A stretch of 64,000 nucleotides of DNA from Blastomussa wellsi (taxonomy: Eukaryota; Cnidaria; Anthozoa; Scleractinia; Plerogyridae): contig OX393562.1 in NCBI GenBank assembly GCA_947652115.1, positions 13,393,073 to 13,457,072 of the forward strand. Direction: 5' to 3'. Each line of letters opens with the position of its first letter. Position 1 is the first letter of the stretch. Below are positions 12,201 to 21,050 of the stretch, piece after piece. Below the pieces are notes generated by a model. The model searched no databases, was not told the DNA's origin, and worked only from the letters and a program-made list of their open reading frames with translations. The position numbers were made by a program, and so were the translations under genes.

Positions 12201-15200
12201 TTTATATACAAAAAGATGGAGCTTCGCTATTGGCTGGTGCCTGGTAATGTGAAAACAATGGAATAAATTAGTTGAATGAAAAGCGTTGGTTGATACCGTG
12301 AGGATTTGAAAAATAAATTTTTGTTCTAGAGTTTTGCGGCTTTCCGTGCTTCTTTGGTGAAGGGAAAGGCTGCAGACTGCCACATGTTGCTTAGAATGAT
12401 TTGGGAGATTGAAGAGTCGCGCGACCGGTTTAGATGCATTTTTGTCATCTTTCTCTACGTATCGAAGGTGTTCTCGGAATCAGTCACCTAGTCGTCTCCC
12501 TGTTTCGCCGATGTATAACTTTTTGCAGAGTGCTAGGTATGCAGTAGATGACATCGGCTGAGGTACACACGACCCACAATTCCTTGACTCGCTCCGACAA
12601 AGGGCTAACGCTTGAAACATCAGCTCTCGAATCTCTTTACGGTGGCCAATTTACATTATCGACCCAGTTGATAAAACCAAATTATATTGTTATAGTTCCC
12701 ACCGATGAAGCACCACAGTTTCTCTAGAAACTTACCCCCACTATTTTTATCAAATTGTTTCAGATAAAAGAAAAAATTAAGGAACTGTTAACTGAATAAA
12801 AGTTTCAGATGATAAACTAGATTTTGTGTCAACATTCCTGCAGGAGACATGGTGGTCTAATGGTTAGATGGCCATGGTTTCCATGGCCAGCGCAATAACG
12901 GCCGATGATGATGATGACTCTAGTCTTCAGACAGGCTTCCCAAACAGTCAGGCAGTGAGGTCATGTGAAGGGAAGCCTGCACATATCTTCTGAAATCACG
13001 GCTGCTGCCCACAAGAACCCCACGAATTGCTTAGCTTGTCAACTGTCAAAATTTAACCAATCAGCATGCGCCTAAAATCAACATTCAAAACCAAGATAAA
13101 AAACCTGAAATCTTAGCACTCGATTGCTTGCAAACAAACCCCATATCTCATGGAAAACTCCAAAAAATAAAGGAATCGAAGGCGTGATTCTCGCAATTCC
13201 TCTGGCAAGCATTTTTGTGGTAAGAAACTCCAGCCTGGCTGAGAGATTGCGTAAACCATGTGCAGCATAGCTTTTAGTTTCTAGTTTAGGAAGACATGTG
13301 AAACACTGAAACACAAAAACAAAGCAGTTAAATAAACAACAAAGTAAAATCTCTGCTAGATGCCTACCAGATAACAACACGACAATCGTCTCGAAGCTGT
13401 TAATTCTGTTCGATTCACGAACAAAAGAATGCATGAAAAGCAACTTGAAAGAAAGTTTGTTTCGAATTGAATTTTATTTACGATAAAAAAAACAATAAGT
13501 TTGCAGCTGTGCACAAGAATTAATTTATTATGTACATTCCACGGATTGTTTAGCTTGTCAACTGTCAAATTTTAACCAATCAGTGCTTTGCGTCCAAAAT
13601 TTCGATGCAGAACATTTGAAATTCTGAGACTATCATGTCTTGGGGCCTTGCACCAGAAAATATCACCCCCGACACCCACCACCACCTCCCCTCCCCGATT
13701 CAGGAGCCTGCTCGCAGGCTATGATGACTCAAGATCAAGCAGTCCAGGCTTCAGCCCTAGTTGGGGCACTGTGCTGTGTTCTTGGTCCACACACTTTGCT
13801 CTCACCCTGCCGCTCTCTGTCCAGGAGTATTAATAAATCGGTGCCAACTAATTGTTGGGGTAACCTTGCAGAATAGACTGATTTAGCAAGAGGATAGGAC
13901 TGTCATTTGAGGATGGGAGGGCACGTAGAATAGTTTCAACATGACTCTGTTTCGACTCCTGTTGGCTATTTGATGTGAGCGCCATCCTCAATTGACGTTC
14001 CTGTCCTGTTCAGTTGCTAATACTAGTGAGGCCTTCCAAGGTGTAAAAGTAGCGTGCGACACGGCCTTGAAAACCGGTGACATGGGGATTTCTAAAAAAG
14101 TGACCATTTACTTGTAAGCATGCTCAGCCTGCTAAAATGTGACAGCGACACAAAAACAGTGAAAAATGACGGTGATATTGGCAAGTTATGCATTTTACCA
14201 ATAATAGTTCAAAATAAAATGACAAATAATTTTCTACAATAAATGTAGCATGAAAGTGACTCAGAATACAGGAAAGTGCATTTCTGAGGGCTCAGATTTC
14301 AAATTTTTCCTTCTGGAGGCTGCCCCCAAAGCCTCCTAGTAGCATTCGGCCTTCATCGCTCACAAATATTTGCCTACTGAGCACAATAAAAGTTCAGTTA
14401 TAGCCCTGTAGTGGGAGGCGCCGTGGCCTAATGGTTAGTGCGCTGGACTCTGGATCGGACGGTCCGGGTTCGAGTCCTGGCCGGGGCACTGCGTTGTGTT
14501 CTTGGGCAAGACACTTTACTCTCACAGTGCCTCTCTTCACCCAGGTGTATAAATGGGTACCGGCGAATTTACTGCTGGGGGGTACCCTGCGATGGACTAG
14601 CATCCCATCCAGGGGGGGGGGTAGAAATACTCTCTGTCGCTTCATGCTTCGGAAACCGGGGATAAGCTCCGGCCTGATGGTCCACTAGGCCCGACAGCAG
14701 ACTTACCTATAGCCCTGTAGCAAAACAGTTTCTCGTAAAATAAGGATGGGTACAGCTACATACACTACAAAAAACAACAGTGACATTTACAGCTGTAGCT
14801 TAGGCGACATCGGTCTTCCAAAAGCAAGCGACAAGCGACACAGCTACCCCCTTGGAAGGCCCCCTAGTTGTAACCTGCAGACTAGCATGCTGTAGCTATC
14901 CACCGGGATTTGCAATACTCGAGCCACTACTCTAGCCTACAGTATCTGGAGTTTTAAAAGTACCAATAGCTACAGTCCCAGAGCTACCTGGGCTTAAAAG
15001 GCTTGACTTAGAACTTGTTTAGTTGTCTCTTTCATATTGGTTGTGTTTCATTTGCAGTTAGATGTTGCTATTGATGGTGCTGATGATGTGGATAGTGACC
15101 TAAATGCAATCAAAGGAGGAGGGTAGCGTTTCATTATCGTATGCATAAAGTTACTTGTTTATTTAAACTTTAATTTGTTTAATTTATAATTAAGCTTATT

Positions 15201-18200
15201 AGATGTTTCCTCAGAATTTTAGTGCGTCCAGACGTATTGTAACACTCTTGGTTAAACTTTATTCTCTCAGAGGCTGTTTGACCCAAGAGAAGATTGTAGC
15301 ATCATGTGCAAAACAGTTTGTTATTATTGCAGATGATAGGTAAATAATTATTAAATATTTAACAGTTAATTTTAATTGACAGTCCTGACTCTAGAGTGCA
15401 GAGAGTACAGCACTTATCAGCTGCATTTTATACATTACTATTATTGTAAAACTTGTTAAAAAAGGTATGCTGAACTGATATATAGTCCAACCGATATAGT
15501 ACAAGGCTTACTAGGGAAGTTTCAAATACAGGGCATAGCTACCAGCTAGCTTAAAGGTGGCTCCCAACTGTTTCCTGCATTTCAGATCAATATTATGAAT
15601 CTTTCTTCAGTTGAGGCAACAATTATGGTATCAAGCAGATGCCCATTCATTGGTGAACATGTAATTTACTTGTCATTACAAGTTACCATAACAACCGTAT
15701 AACGTTCTAAATCCACCCTTAATTCCAGCTTCAACTGCTAATAACTCAAAAACGAGCCCAGTTACCCATATTTTTTAATGTTAAATTTTGATCACCGAGA
15801 GAAGATCAGTGCTCAAAATTAGCAGTTGCCCAAGACAACTAAAACTTCGCTCAGGCAACCAGTTTTTAGGAAAAATAAAGGGCTGGTTGCCCGTAATTGT
15901 CCGGCATTTGCCATCAGGACAACCTGGATTTTTTTCTAATTTTGAGCACTGCAAGATGAAAATGTTTACAAAGTTTAAAAAAATTCTGAACATGGGGTTG
16001 AGAGCCACCTGTCATGTCTTAAAATGATAACAACATGTTCACCAATCATTGGTCGTTTGTTTGACGCCATGATTATAGCATCTGCTGATAGAGTAGTTAC
16101 AATGACCTATCAATATCTTAGTCTTGGAAAGTGAGGAAAACTTCCGGAGCCACCTTAATAAGTTATAAAATGGCCCAACTAACATAAAATTGAATTTGAT
16201 GCAACTCAGTTCTTGAAATTGATAACCACTATTTGGGAGATTGAAAAATGGTTTTCTTTTTTCTCCTCATCTTTCAGGAAAGACTCCAAACAATTAGGTG
16301 AAGCAGTAAGTAACTTAACGTTTCTATGTTTCTTTATGATATAGTGTGGGTTAGCCTGTAAGAGCAGACGATATTTTTCCTGTAGTCTCGCAGGCTAAGT
16401 GTGAGTTGAAATGTTAAATTTCTTTTACCCCTGATTTCTAAAACCTCCCAAAAGTCAAAATTGGGTTATGGGATGACAGGGTCCAGAGCAGAGAAAATAA
16501 TGTCAGACACTTGTGTGTTTATTTGAATTGAAGTTTAAGAAAGGAATTCCAGTTGAAGTGATCCCTATGTCATATGTACCAGTCATGAGAAAAATGGAGA
16601 AACTTGGCCTAAAACCAGTTCTAAGAATGGCGCAAGCTAAAGCGGTGAGTATACATCCCAACTAGAGTAGTTCTCATTTGAGTGTCAAAAGTAATTAGCG
16701 CTTTCTTTGGTTTCGCATTGCTATGCTACGTTTAAAAATCTCGCACCACTCTCCCATCCAGTCAGAAGTAAAACCAAAACGAAACTTGACTTGCTCACTC
16801 GCGCTTTCCTGTCCCTTGCATTAGCTAGTAGCTTTTAGCTAAGTGGAGTACCACTTTAAATAAAGTTCTATCTATCTTTCTATCAGCTACATGTACAGGT
16901 ATTTGCCTCGAGTTTTGATAGGTTTGCTGGAATGTCTGTTCCCATTTTTGGTTGGTCAGAGTGATTACTTTGGTTGGTTTCAAAACACTCGCTCAGTTGG
17001 GTACTTTATGGGGAAGCTCCGCCTGAAGCTCTTCCCAAAAGGGGTACCTGTTTTAGGCTGGAGGTATACAAAAGAGTAAGGATTTCACAACCTGAAACCT
17101 TAATTTAAAAAAGTTAGGGTAAACCATTGAGTGGTTGGAGTTTCTGAAAAAATCTCAAACGTCCTAATATTTAAACTGCGTCACTTCTTGTTTCCCCAAT
17201 TCTGGGCAAAATCTTCAGGAAGAATTTCGTTTCTCTCCCAAAGCAGCCCTTCTTTGAGTTTGGCACCCCTGCTCAGCCCAGCAGAGTCTGAAGTTCTTTA
17301 TTTATGTTTTCATGCACACCATCCCCTCTTCTTGGGATGGTGGCATGTAGTTTTAAGTAGTGATATATTAATGACCTGGATGTTCCTTTGCTGACTATCA
17401 TGCATCATGCCTGATTCTTGTGCACATTTTTTGATTTTTTTTTGTCAGGGTCCTGTAGTGACAGATAACAGCAACTTCATCATTGATTGTAAATTTGACA
17501 AGGTACTTTTAATTTGATGTTATTACTAAAATCTGGGCATTCAAAAGCGTTCGTTATTTTCACACATTCCCGGCCTGACCAATGGATGACAATCGACGAT
17601 CGGAAATCCAATAGATCAATCGATGACAATTAGTTAATTGTTATCGATTGCTATCGGCCAGTTGATGACCAATCAATAATCACAAGCTTGAGTCCTCTAA
17701 TTGCTATCGATTGCCATCGATTGCCAAATTTACTTCATGTTAATTCACCTGATCTTCCTTCTGGGAATACTTAGTTCATGCCTTGATATCATGATCTACA
17801 TGTATGTAGATACGTTTTTCTTATATACCTGCCCAAAAAATATGGAAGTCGATGAAATTGCTAGTTGATGACAATCGATTGAATTGATAATAATCGATGG
17901 CAATCGATAGCAATCGATGGCAGTTGATGATAATCGATGGCAATCAATAAACACAAAATTTTTATTCATCGATTGGTCATCGATTTCCGATATCAATCGA
18001 TTTATTGTTATCGATTGCTATCGGTTGTTATCGATTATCGGTTTCATCGATTGGTCAGGCCAGGACACATCGCTCTAGCATTATAGGCATGCAATGTGTG
18101 CAAAAGGCTTTCTTGTTACAGCTCTTTGTACGCATTACAGGGTTATCGCTCTATCATTATAGGCATGCGATGTTGCTACAGCTCTTTGCACGCATTGCAA

Positions 18201-19643
18201 CCCTATTTTTGTACTCCGTTGGAAAAGGTAGTTGTTTCTCATGCGGGCTGTGTTTTTTCAGTGAAATAGCTGTTTGTTATATCAGCTTTTGTTAAAATAA
18301 TTAATGCATTAATTTGTTATCACTATATTTCCTTGAACAATTTTCTTAATAGTTTTTGAGGTGAATTGCATGTTGATCACTGTGGGAGCTGAAAATGAAA
18401 TTCAAAACTTGACATGCCAGTATGCTGTTGTTTTGTTTCGTTGCTTTTTTTGTTGGATATTTCTAAGGTTTGTCTTAGGGACAAAAGTAGAGTAACTGCA
18501 TCAAAGTATTTCAGAGAATGCAAATAGCACTGATCACAGCATATCACTTTTCCAGAGAATGTCAAAACTAGCAGCACATTTATGTTGCTGGTGTCAGACA
18601 AGCGAAAGCTTTCGTTGGCAATAGTTTGGTAAGTTCGTGATTGTTTAAAAAACAGATGCTATGTTTGACTGCCGCGATCGCATAACAATATTGCATTGCA
18701 TCGCATGGATTCTAATTACATCACATTTTTGCTCGGAATATTGCACTTGGTTAGCAGACTTTGTTTAACGCTTGTTTTGTTTTCAAACCACTTAATTATC
18801 TATGAACTGATTGTTGTGTTACCTCAGGTATATGACTGGAAAGAGCTCAACACGCAATTGAATCTAATACCAGGTTAGGAATCGTACTTAGTTATTTCCC
18901 GTACACACCTGAAAAGCAAAACAAAAGTTGCTTATTTAACCGGGTGTGTCCAGGCATACAGTGGCCAACAATAGACCAATTCCGATATATTAAAATTCTA
19001 ACATGGCTCCGAGGCTTAGGGGAATAAAACAAAAGAAATTATTTATTCATCCCTAAGCCTCGATGCAAAATCTTTTGTTTTATTCCCCCAAGCCTCGGTG
19101 ACATGTTAGAATATTAATATATCGGAATTGGTCTATTCATTCTCACAGTGCCTACTTTTTGGGCAACGTAAAATATGTTAGAGAGATCTTTGTTTATTAT
19201 TCCATCCAGTGGGGGAGGGGTGGTGGTGGGGGGGGGGAGTAGGGATACTTCTAGTTGTTTAAAGTCACAGAAACAGTGTTGAGCTGTGTTAGTAAAATTG
19301 TTCTCCCTGGCGGGCAAAGAAACAAAGTTGCAGAGGAATGTAGTGCCTCGTGCCTCTGAGGTTTAAACTCTCGTCTGCGCACGGACCAACTAAAAATCAA
19401 TAAAATTTAACAAAGGAGAGACTAAATCAAAAGTTAAGGAACTGACAGTTAGTGAAGTAAGAAAAAGGACAAATCGGAGCTAAAGCACTATCCGAACCAC
19501 AAGCACGTTTGTTTTCTATTCGCACATTCACGATTTTCTTTTCAACTCTGTTTGTTGTAGGGGTGGTAGAGACGGGACTGTTTGTTGGAATGGCGGAATG
19601 TGCCATATTTGGAAAAGCAGATGGCACTGTCACGAAGAGATAG
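289..19643 (+). CDS. RPIA: Ribose-5-phosphate isomerase A, ten exons, 5' partial
   Basis: Interconverts ribose-5-phosphate and ribulose-5-phosphate in the cytosolic non-oxidative pentose phosphate pathway. Exons: 289-349, 9241-9296, 10821-10880, 15058-15122, 15271-15339, 16278-16305, 16534-16644, 17449-17502, 18828-18873, 19561-19643. Each intron has GT/AG ends and all phases match, giving 633 nt (210 residues plus stop). The product follows animal RPIA from the substrate loop GIGSGST through CVPSSFQ, LSDLD, the catalytic DGADD, the KGGG lysine and the TQEK glutamate to a GLFVGMAE C-terminus. The usual DGADE is DGADD here, a conservative change outside the two catalytic aspartates. The N-terminal exon(s) precede the window. 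A polyadenylation signal AATAAA lies at 20126-20131. The introns are loaded with mobile elements. Identity is very secure; exon ends were inferred by eye from splice consensus and homology. Confidence 0.95.
350..2494. other. Intron 1 of RPIA, proximal part
   Basis: No coding sequence is supported here. The stretch is AT-rich intron. At about 1690-1770 there is a block ('cagcccttattagggtc' and a 'gctcctcccca' motif) whose reverse complement recurs, diverged, at about 9075-9145, so both are copies of an interspersed repeat that I cannot name. The short open frames present lack homology-like features. Confidence 0.5.
3182..8868 (-). mobile_element. Intact LTR retrotransposon with 146-bp LTRs
   Basis: Long terminal repeats at 3182-3327 and 8723-8868 are identical by eye. 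The element reads on the minus strand, antisense to RPIA, inside its first intron. LTR ends are CGCC...GGCG rather than TG...CA, and the flanks share only the trinucleotide GTA (3179-3181 and 8869-8871). Next to the 5' LTR (minus strand) is a likely primer-binding site beginning TGGTGGCAGC (from about 8722 downward). A purine-rich tract precedes the 3' LTR (about 3328-3350). A short duplicated block (about 3467-3515 and 3546-3600) lies between the ORF and the 3' LTR. The single ORF and identical LTRs point to a recent insertion. Confidence 0.9.
3654..8594 (-). CDS. Gag-pol polyprotein of the LTR retrotransposon
   Basis: One uninterrupted 1646-codon frame. Residues 1-250 are gag-like. A CX2CX9HX4C zinc knuckle lies near 266-284 and an aspartic protease (LDTGA) at 358-362. 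Reverse transcriptase spans roughly 655-860, with the first aspartate at 743 and IADD at 807-810 in place of the common YxDD box. RNase H covers about 952-1085. An integrase follows, with an HHCC finger (H1206, H1211, C1241, C1244) and a D1273/D1330/E1366 core with exact D-35-E spacing. The C-terminal 200 residues are proline-rich and low in complexity. The RT-RNaseH-integrase order fits the Ty3/Gypsy or BEL/Pao superfamilies; I favour a Gypsy-like element but cannot settle the clade by eye. The start ATG (8594) has an AACATGG context shortly after the 5' LTR. Confidence 0.92.
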   Translation of the reverse strand: MAASPRAPKQWQLTKIETITSYESWRQNLIYILSLDKNFVPFLDATWQKQTAANPRRGLTNDGTTVPEAQRLTAAQKSAHLDLLLGQIANFCPVISRNSIVKHSTSLNDIWQKIRQHYGFQSTGAHFLDLASISLQPDERPEDLFQRLMAFFEDNLLSVHGGLTHHGDQVTADEDLSPTLENTVVVLWLKLIHPGLPPLVKQKYGSELRNKTLASLKPEISQALTSLLDELRSIEDTKTMRVGSSTPRRHPNSSHVQSRQRPFLSCVLCKTAGRPHTTHNLSDCRYLPDRDRRPWARSRMVMDDPEDLGADECEPLDESIDLVVPQAQGEEPTALRVSIVQSPVLNTFYHEHPVRLTLDTGATSNMVRASSAKLYGFPITPASQMARQADGVTPMDVIGEVHCSLTRGQWTFVLDALVVRQLDVDILAGNPFMVRNDIGVRPAKRQIEIGGTEIIHYSSPSRHTRQPNVRRTQAFLLRNPCRTVILPGEYVQFSTPSDTDSDILWALEPRLDCPSNIPRKPEDAWPPPQQIQAVDHAVRVSNTTDSPILLKSGEQLCQVRHILPVEASASPTPTITLTATSPPPTTCKPFSPSVILDPDGCLDQDTRDKFIALNQEFDDVFNPSISKYNGASGKIEAVVNIGPTLPPQRKGRLPQYNRNTLEELQDKFDELESAGVFAKPEQVDVHVEYLNTSFLVKKPNGGSRLVTSFGEVAQYSKPQPSLMPNVDGVLREIGKWKYLVITDLLKSFYQIPLAHSSMKYCGVATPFKGIRVYTRSAMGMPGSETCLEELMSRVLGDLIQEGCVAKIADDLYVGGNSPIEVLDHWRRVLALLQKNNLRLSAAKTIICPSKAIVLGWVWSNGTLQASPHKLAALSSVEPPSTVQGLRSFVGAYKVLSRVLPRFAELLDPLDQATAGKESREKVVWCDEVLLAFKTAQRALADNRTITIPQPQDALWIVTDGAIKNRGIAATLYVHRNGKLLLAGFFSAKLRKHQVTWLPCEIEALAIGAAIRHFAPYIIQSSHTTEVLTDSRPCVQAYEKLRRGEFSASSRVTTFLSTVSRYSVHVRHIAGVENLPSDYASRHPKECLDSSCQICKFIVELEDSVVRSLSVSDVLQGSVKMPFTGRAAWQATQMECPHLRRTHSHLSQGTRPSKKATHIIDVKRYLKDVVIAADGLLVVRDHQPFQPPRERLVVPRSVLGGLLTALHIRFCHPSKYQTKRLFSRYFFALDVDRAIDLVSSSCHICESVKSIPKHFQPQSSEQPPPSIGVSFAADVARRHRQLILVLRETVSSYTLTTLIKSEKHEDLRNAIIVLCSQLCSLHDGGATVRVDPAPGFCALATDPILTSHGITLEIGRVKNPNKNPVAERAIEELGLELLNLSPEGGPVSDVTLALATANANSRIRRDGLSAREVWTQRDQLTGEQLPVVDRQLILSQNYSRLQNHTPSAKSKARGRTNLPPVAVSVGDLVFLKGDRDKLKAREKYLVVSVREDLSCELRKFTTSQFRSKIYSVPMSECYPVAPTVLAQSPQGPIRGLHKPSSLDSDDDADPVILPPRLSTVPAPSLSETRPPAPDQHTVSQPVHDSVPVQELPPVPAAIVPPPCTPDSSPGCSVLSDAPPESAAVVPPRRSGRQRSAPFWQTQDWDLK
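8886..9240. other. RPIA intron 1, distal part
   Basis: Intron sequence between the composite transposon and the second exon. It contains a copy, at about 9075-9145, of the repeat also seen inverted near 1690-1770 ('gtggggaggagcg'). No coding potential is apparent. Confidence 0.5.
9346..10781. repeat. TTAA-flanked foldback (long inverted repeat) element
   Basis: The 1436-bp sequence is bounded by TTAA on both sides (9342-9345 and 10782-10785), with ends GGTGGCTCC...GGAGCCACC. Its two arms are inverted copies of roughly 680 bp around a centre near 10,075, including matching blocks such as 'tgaggaggtta'-type segments near 9835 and 10,250. No transposase is encoded. TTAA duplication is the hallmark of piggyBac-type elements, so it is probably a non-autonomous derivative of one. 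It fills 1436 of the 1524 nt of this RPIA intron. Confidence 0.8.
10881..12060. other. RPIA intron sequence before the Penelope fragment
   Basis: Intronic, AT-rich. A loose inverted pair ('ggctgaaagactg' near 11,243 and 'caatctttcagcc' near 11,320) suggests a small degraded inverted-repeat element. An A-rich tract is at about 11,800-11,820. No exon or RNA gene is supported. Confidence 0.4.
12077..12738 (-). mobile_element. Penelope-like element fragment with GIY-YIG remnant
   Basis: Flanked by a 15-bp direct repeat CACTATTTTTATCAA (12062-12076 and 12739-12753), a likely target duplication. The two ends are inverted copies of one sequence (around 'gacgtttcgagcgttagcc'), as in Penelope elements with inverted terminal copies. 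Between them, the minus strand at about 12,360-12,540 reads as a C-terminal GIY-YIG endonuclease: KLYIGETGRRLGD, then FREHLRYVEK and a K-P-V-A-R-x-F-N-L box. A stop interrupts it after GRRLGD. The reverse transcriptase part is absent, so this is a dead 5'-truncated or internally deleted copy. Confidence 0.8.
12843..13020. repeat. Degenerate SINE-like fragment
   Basis: 'tggtggtctaatggttaga' resembles the A box of the tRNA-derived SINE at 14412, but the B box and body are not recognisable. Weak evidence. Confidence 0.3.
13725..13876 (+). repeat. Partial tRNA-derived SINE
   Basis: Carries a diverged B-box region and the central domain (tgttcttgg...cacactttgctctcacc...ccaggagtat) of the SINE seen complete at 14412-14707. 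It lacks the A box. Confidence 0.55.
14030..14861. mobile_element. GGCCTTCCAA-ended TIR element with nested SINE
   Basis: Begins GGCCTTCCAAGG and ends CTTGGAAGGCC, with inverted ends extending through 'gtgtaaaagtagc' against 'cagctaccccc'. A second copy is at 27253-27685 without the SINE. Between the ends it is unrelated to coding sequence and contains many 'gcgaca' steps. A SINE has inserted at 14412. Confidence 0.75.
14412..14707 (+). mobile_element. Full-length tRNA-derived SINE
   Basis: Has an A box (GGCCTAATGGTTAGTG), a B box (GGTTCGAGTCC) and a conserved central domain (cttgggcaagacactttact ... ccaggtgtataaatggg). The flanking 13-bp repeat tatagccctgtag (14399-14411 and 14708-14720) is the target duplication. 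The related element at 27253 has a single copy of this 13-mer, which gives the empty site. This is the best SINE copy in the window. Confidence 0.9.
15555..16154. repeat. TTAA-flanked foldback element with a nested inverted repeat
   Basis: Flanked by TTAA at 15551-15554 and 16155-16158. Ends are (A)GGTGGCTCCC and GGAGCCACC, with arms that share 'catgttcacc'/'ggtgaacatg' blocks. A second inverted pair (AGTGCTCAAAATTAG near 15,808 and CTAATTTTGAGCACT near 15,938) lies inside, probably a small MITE that inserted later. It sits in an RPIA intron. Confidence 0.7.
17572..18061. repeat. TIR element filled with ATCGATTG-type repeats
   Basis: Ends GGCCTGACCAAT...ATTGGTCAGGCC. The inside is a degenerate array in which 'atcgattg' and 'caatcgat' recur on both strands with short variable spacers, separated by a non-repetitive core (about 17,670-17,840). 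Located in an RPIA intron. Confidence 0.65.
18970..19136. repeat. Palindromic MITE in the last RPIA intron
   Basis: A 167-bp element with ends ATAGACCAATTCCGATATAT and its inverse. A second inner inverted pair (cgaggcttaggggaataaaa against its complement) follows. It has no coding capacity. Confidence 0.8.
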
Positions 19644-21050
19644 AATGCAATATCATTCACACGCATGTCAACAAAACGTAATATATTTAAGAAAAGGACA
19701 AAAAAGGGTTTTGCTACAAATGTATGTGTATTAAGATATCATAACCGCGTACGATTAGAGTCCGTTGAAATCTGTAGAATCTTAAAAAAAAGGATTTAAC
19801 AATGTGAGAGAAAATGTTGGAAGTCACATCGGTCTAAAACAGTTTTGAAACAGTTCGCTTTTTTTCCATCGAGACGAAATTAAAGTCTTTGTTGTACTTT
19901 CATCCTCAACCAGTTGTAATTAATTTGGTCCGGGGACCCCAGAGGAACACTTTTCGAACGTCTTTATTCGAAATGCTTGATACAGTACATTGTTCATGAT
20001 AGAAAGTTTTGCATTCCGACAGAGTGTCGTTTTAGTTGGTTGGCTGGGTGTTTTGCGTTCTTTTGGGGGTCGGGAGTGGGGAGGGAATGGGGTTGTGTAA
20101 CAAATCAAAACACGTATAAATGTACAATAAAAGGCCAAACTTATGTGTAAGATTACTCTAGGAGGAATAAAGAATTTGAACCCATCTACGTATTTTGCAG
20201 TAATTGCCACATTACAAAATGATTATCATAACAGTGATCCACATGTAACGCCCTCTCCCCAGGCGTCGCTCCTTGGTCTTGAGCTTTGCATTATGGGCTG
20301 CTCCGCAATAGAGCAACGATAAACAAATAATATGAGCTTTCATTAGTAAATTTAATTTTATGCAAATGTCAATCATCAAATTTAATTCTTAATAACAAAT
20401 GCCTGTAAAAACTAATAAATTTTGCCATTTGAGCACTCGTTTAAATATTTATTTTTGGCATCGTAGATGTCTTCCCCCATACACTCTTTCGTCATTTAAA
20501 GTTCTGCCAGTGGAGATATCGGAAACTAATGAAAAGGCTTTAATTAAAGGAAGTCGGTAAAATGAATTTTTAAAGCAAAACTTTTTCAATGTTTCATATA
20601 TGGGTCATTTTTAATTCGTGTGGTCTTTTGTCTCTGTGCTTTTCTTTTTCAGTTCGTACTTTTATATTTTCGGAAAATTCATTGGTGTTCGCTTCCAGTT
20701 TTAATCAATAAATAAATGAAGGTATCTTTTGTCGAATCTCAGTCATTTGCCCTGCGGAAAGGCAGGTCTTCGTCCCTTCAAAGTTTTCCTTAAAAACGCC
20801 CAATGAAGGTTGTAATAGATCTTCCTATTAGGGGAAGCCAAACAATTTACCGTGTGACATCACAATAATTATAGTAAATATGATATTTTTGAGAACTTCT
20901 TGGATATTAAAAAGCTGGCCACCTTTGTTTATATTTTGCTTATTCTGTTGGATACCGCGCATTTGGAACATTTATATACTTGGCGTGTTTAAACGAGGTT
21001 CGAAATTGAAGCTTATCACCTGGGTAGGATTATAAGTCTATTTAAGACTG
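19644..21050. other. RPIA 3' UTR and intergenic region before the GPCR
   Basis: The RPIA transcript probably ends shortly after AATAAA at 20126-20131. The rest, to the GPCR start codon at 21051, is AT-rich with no supported feature. The GPCR promoter should lie here, but no clear TATA box or initiator stands out. Confidence 0.5.

Noticed and set aside
14412..14480. Functional tRNA gene
   Set aside because: A and B boxes are present but no cloverleaf closes; the body continues as a SINE with a target duplication. The same holds for 61,781 and 62,355.
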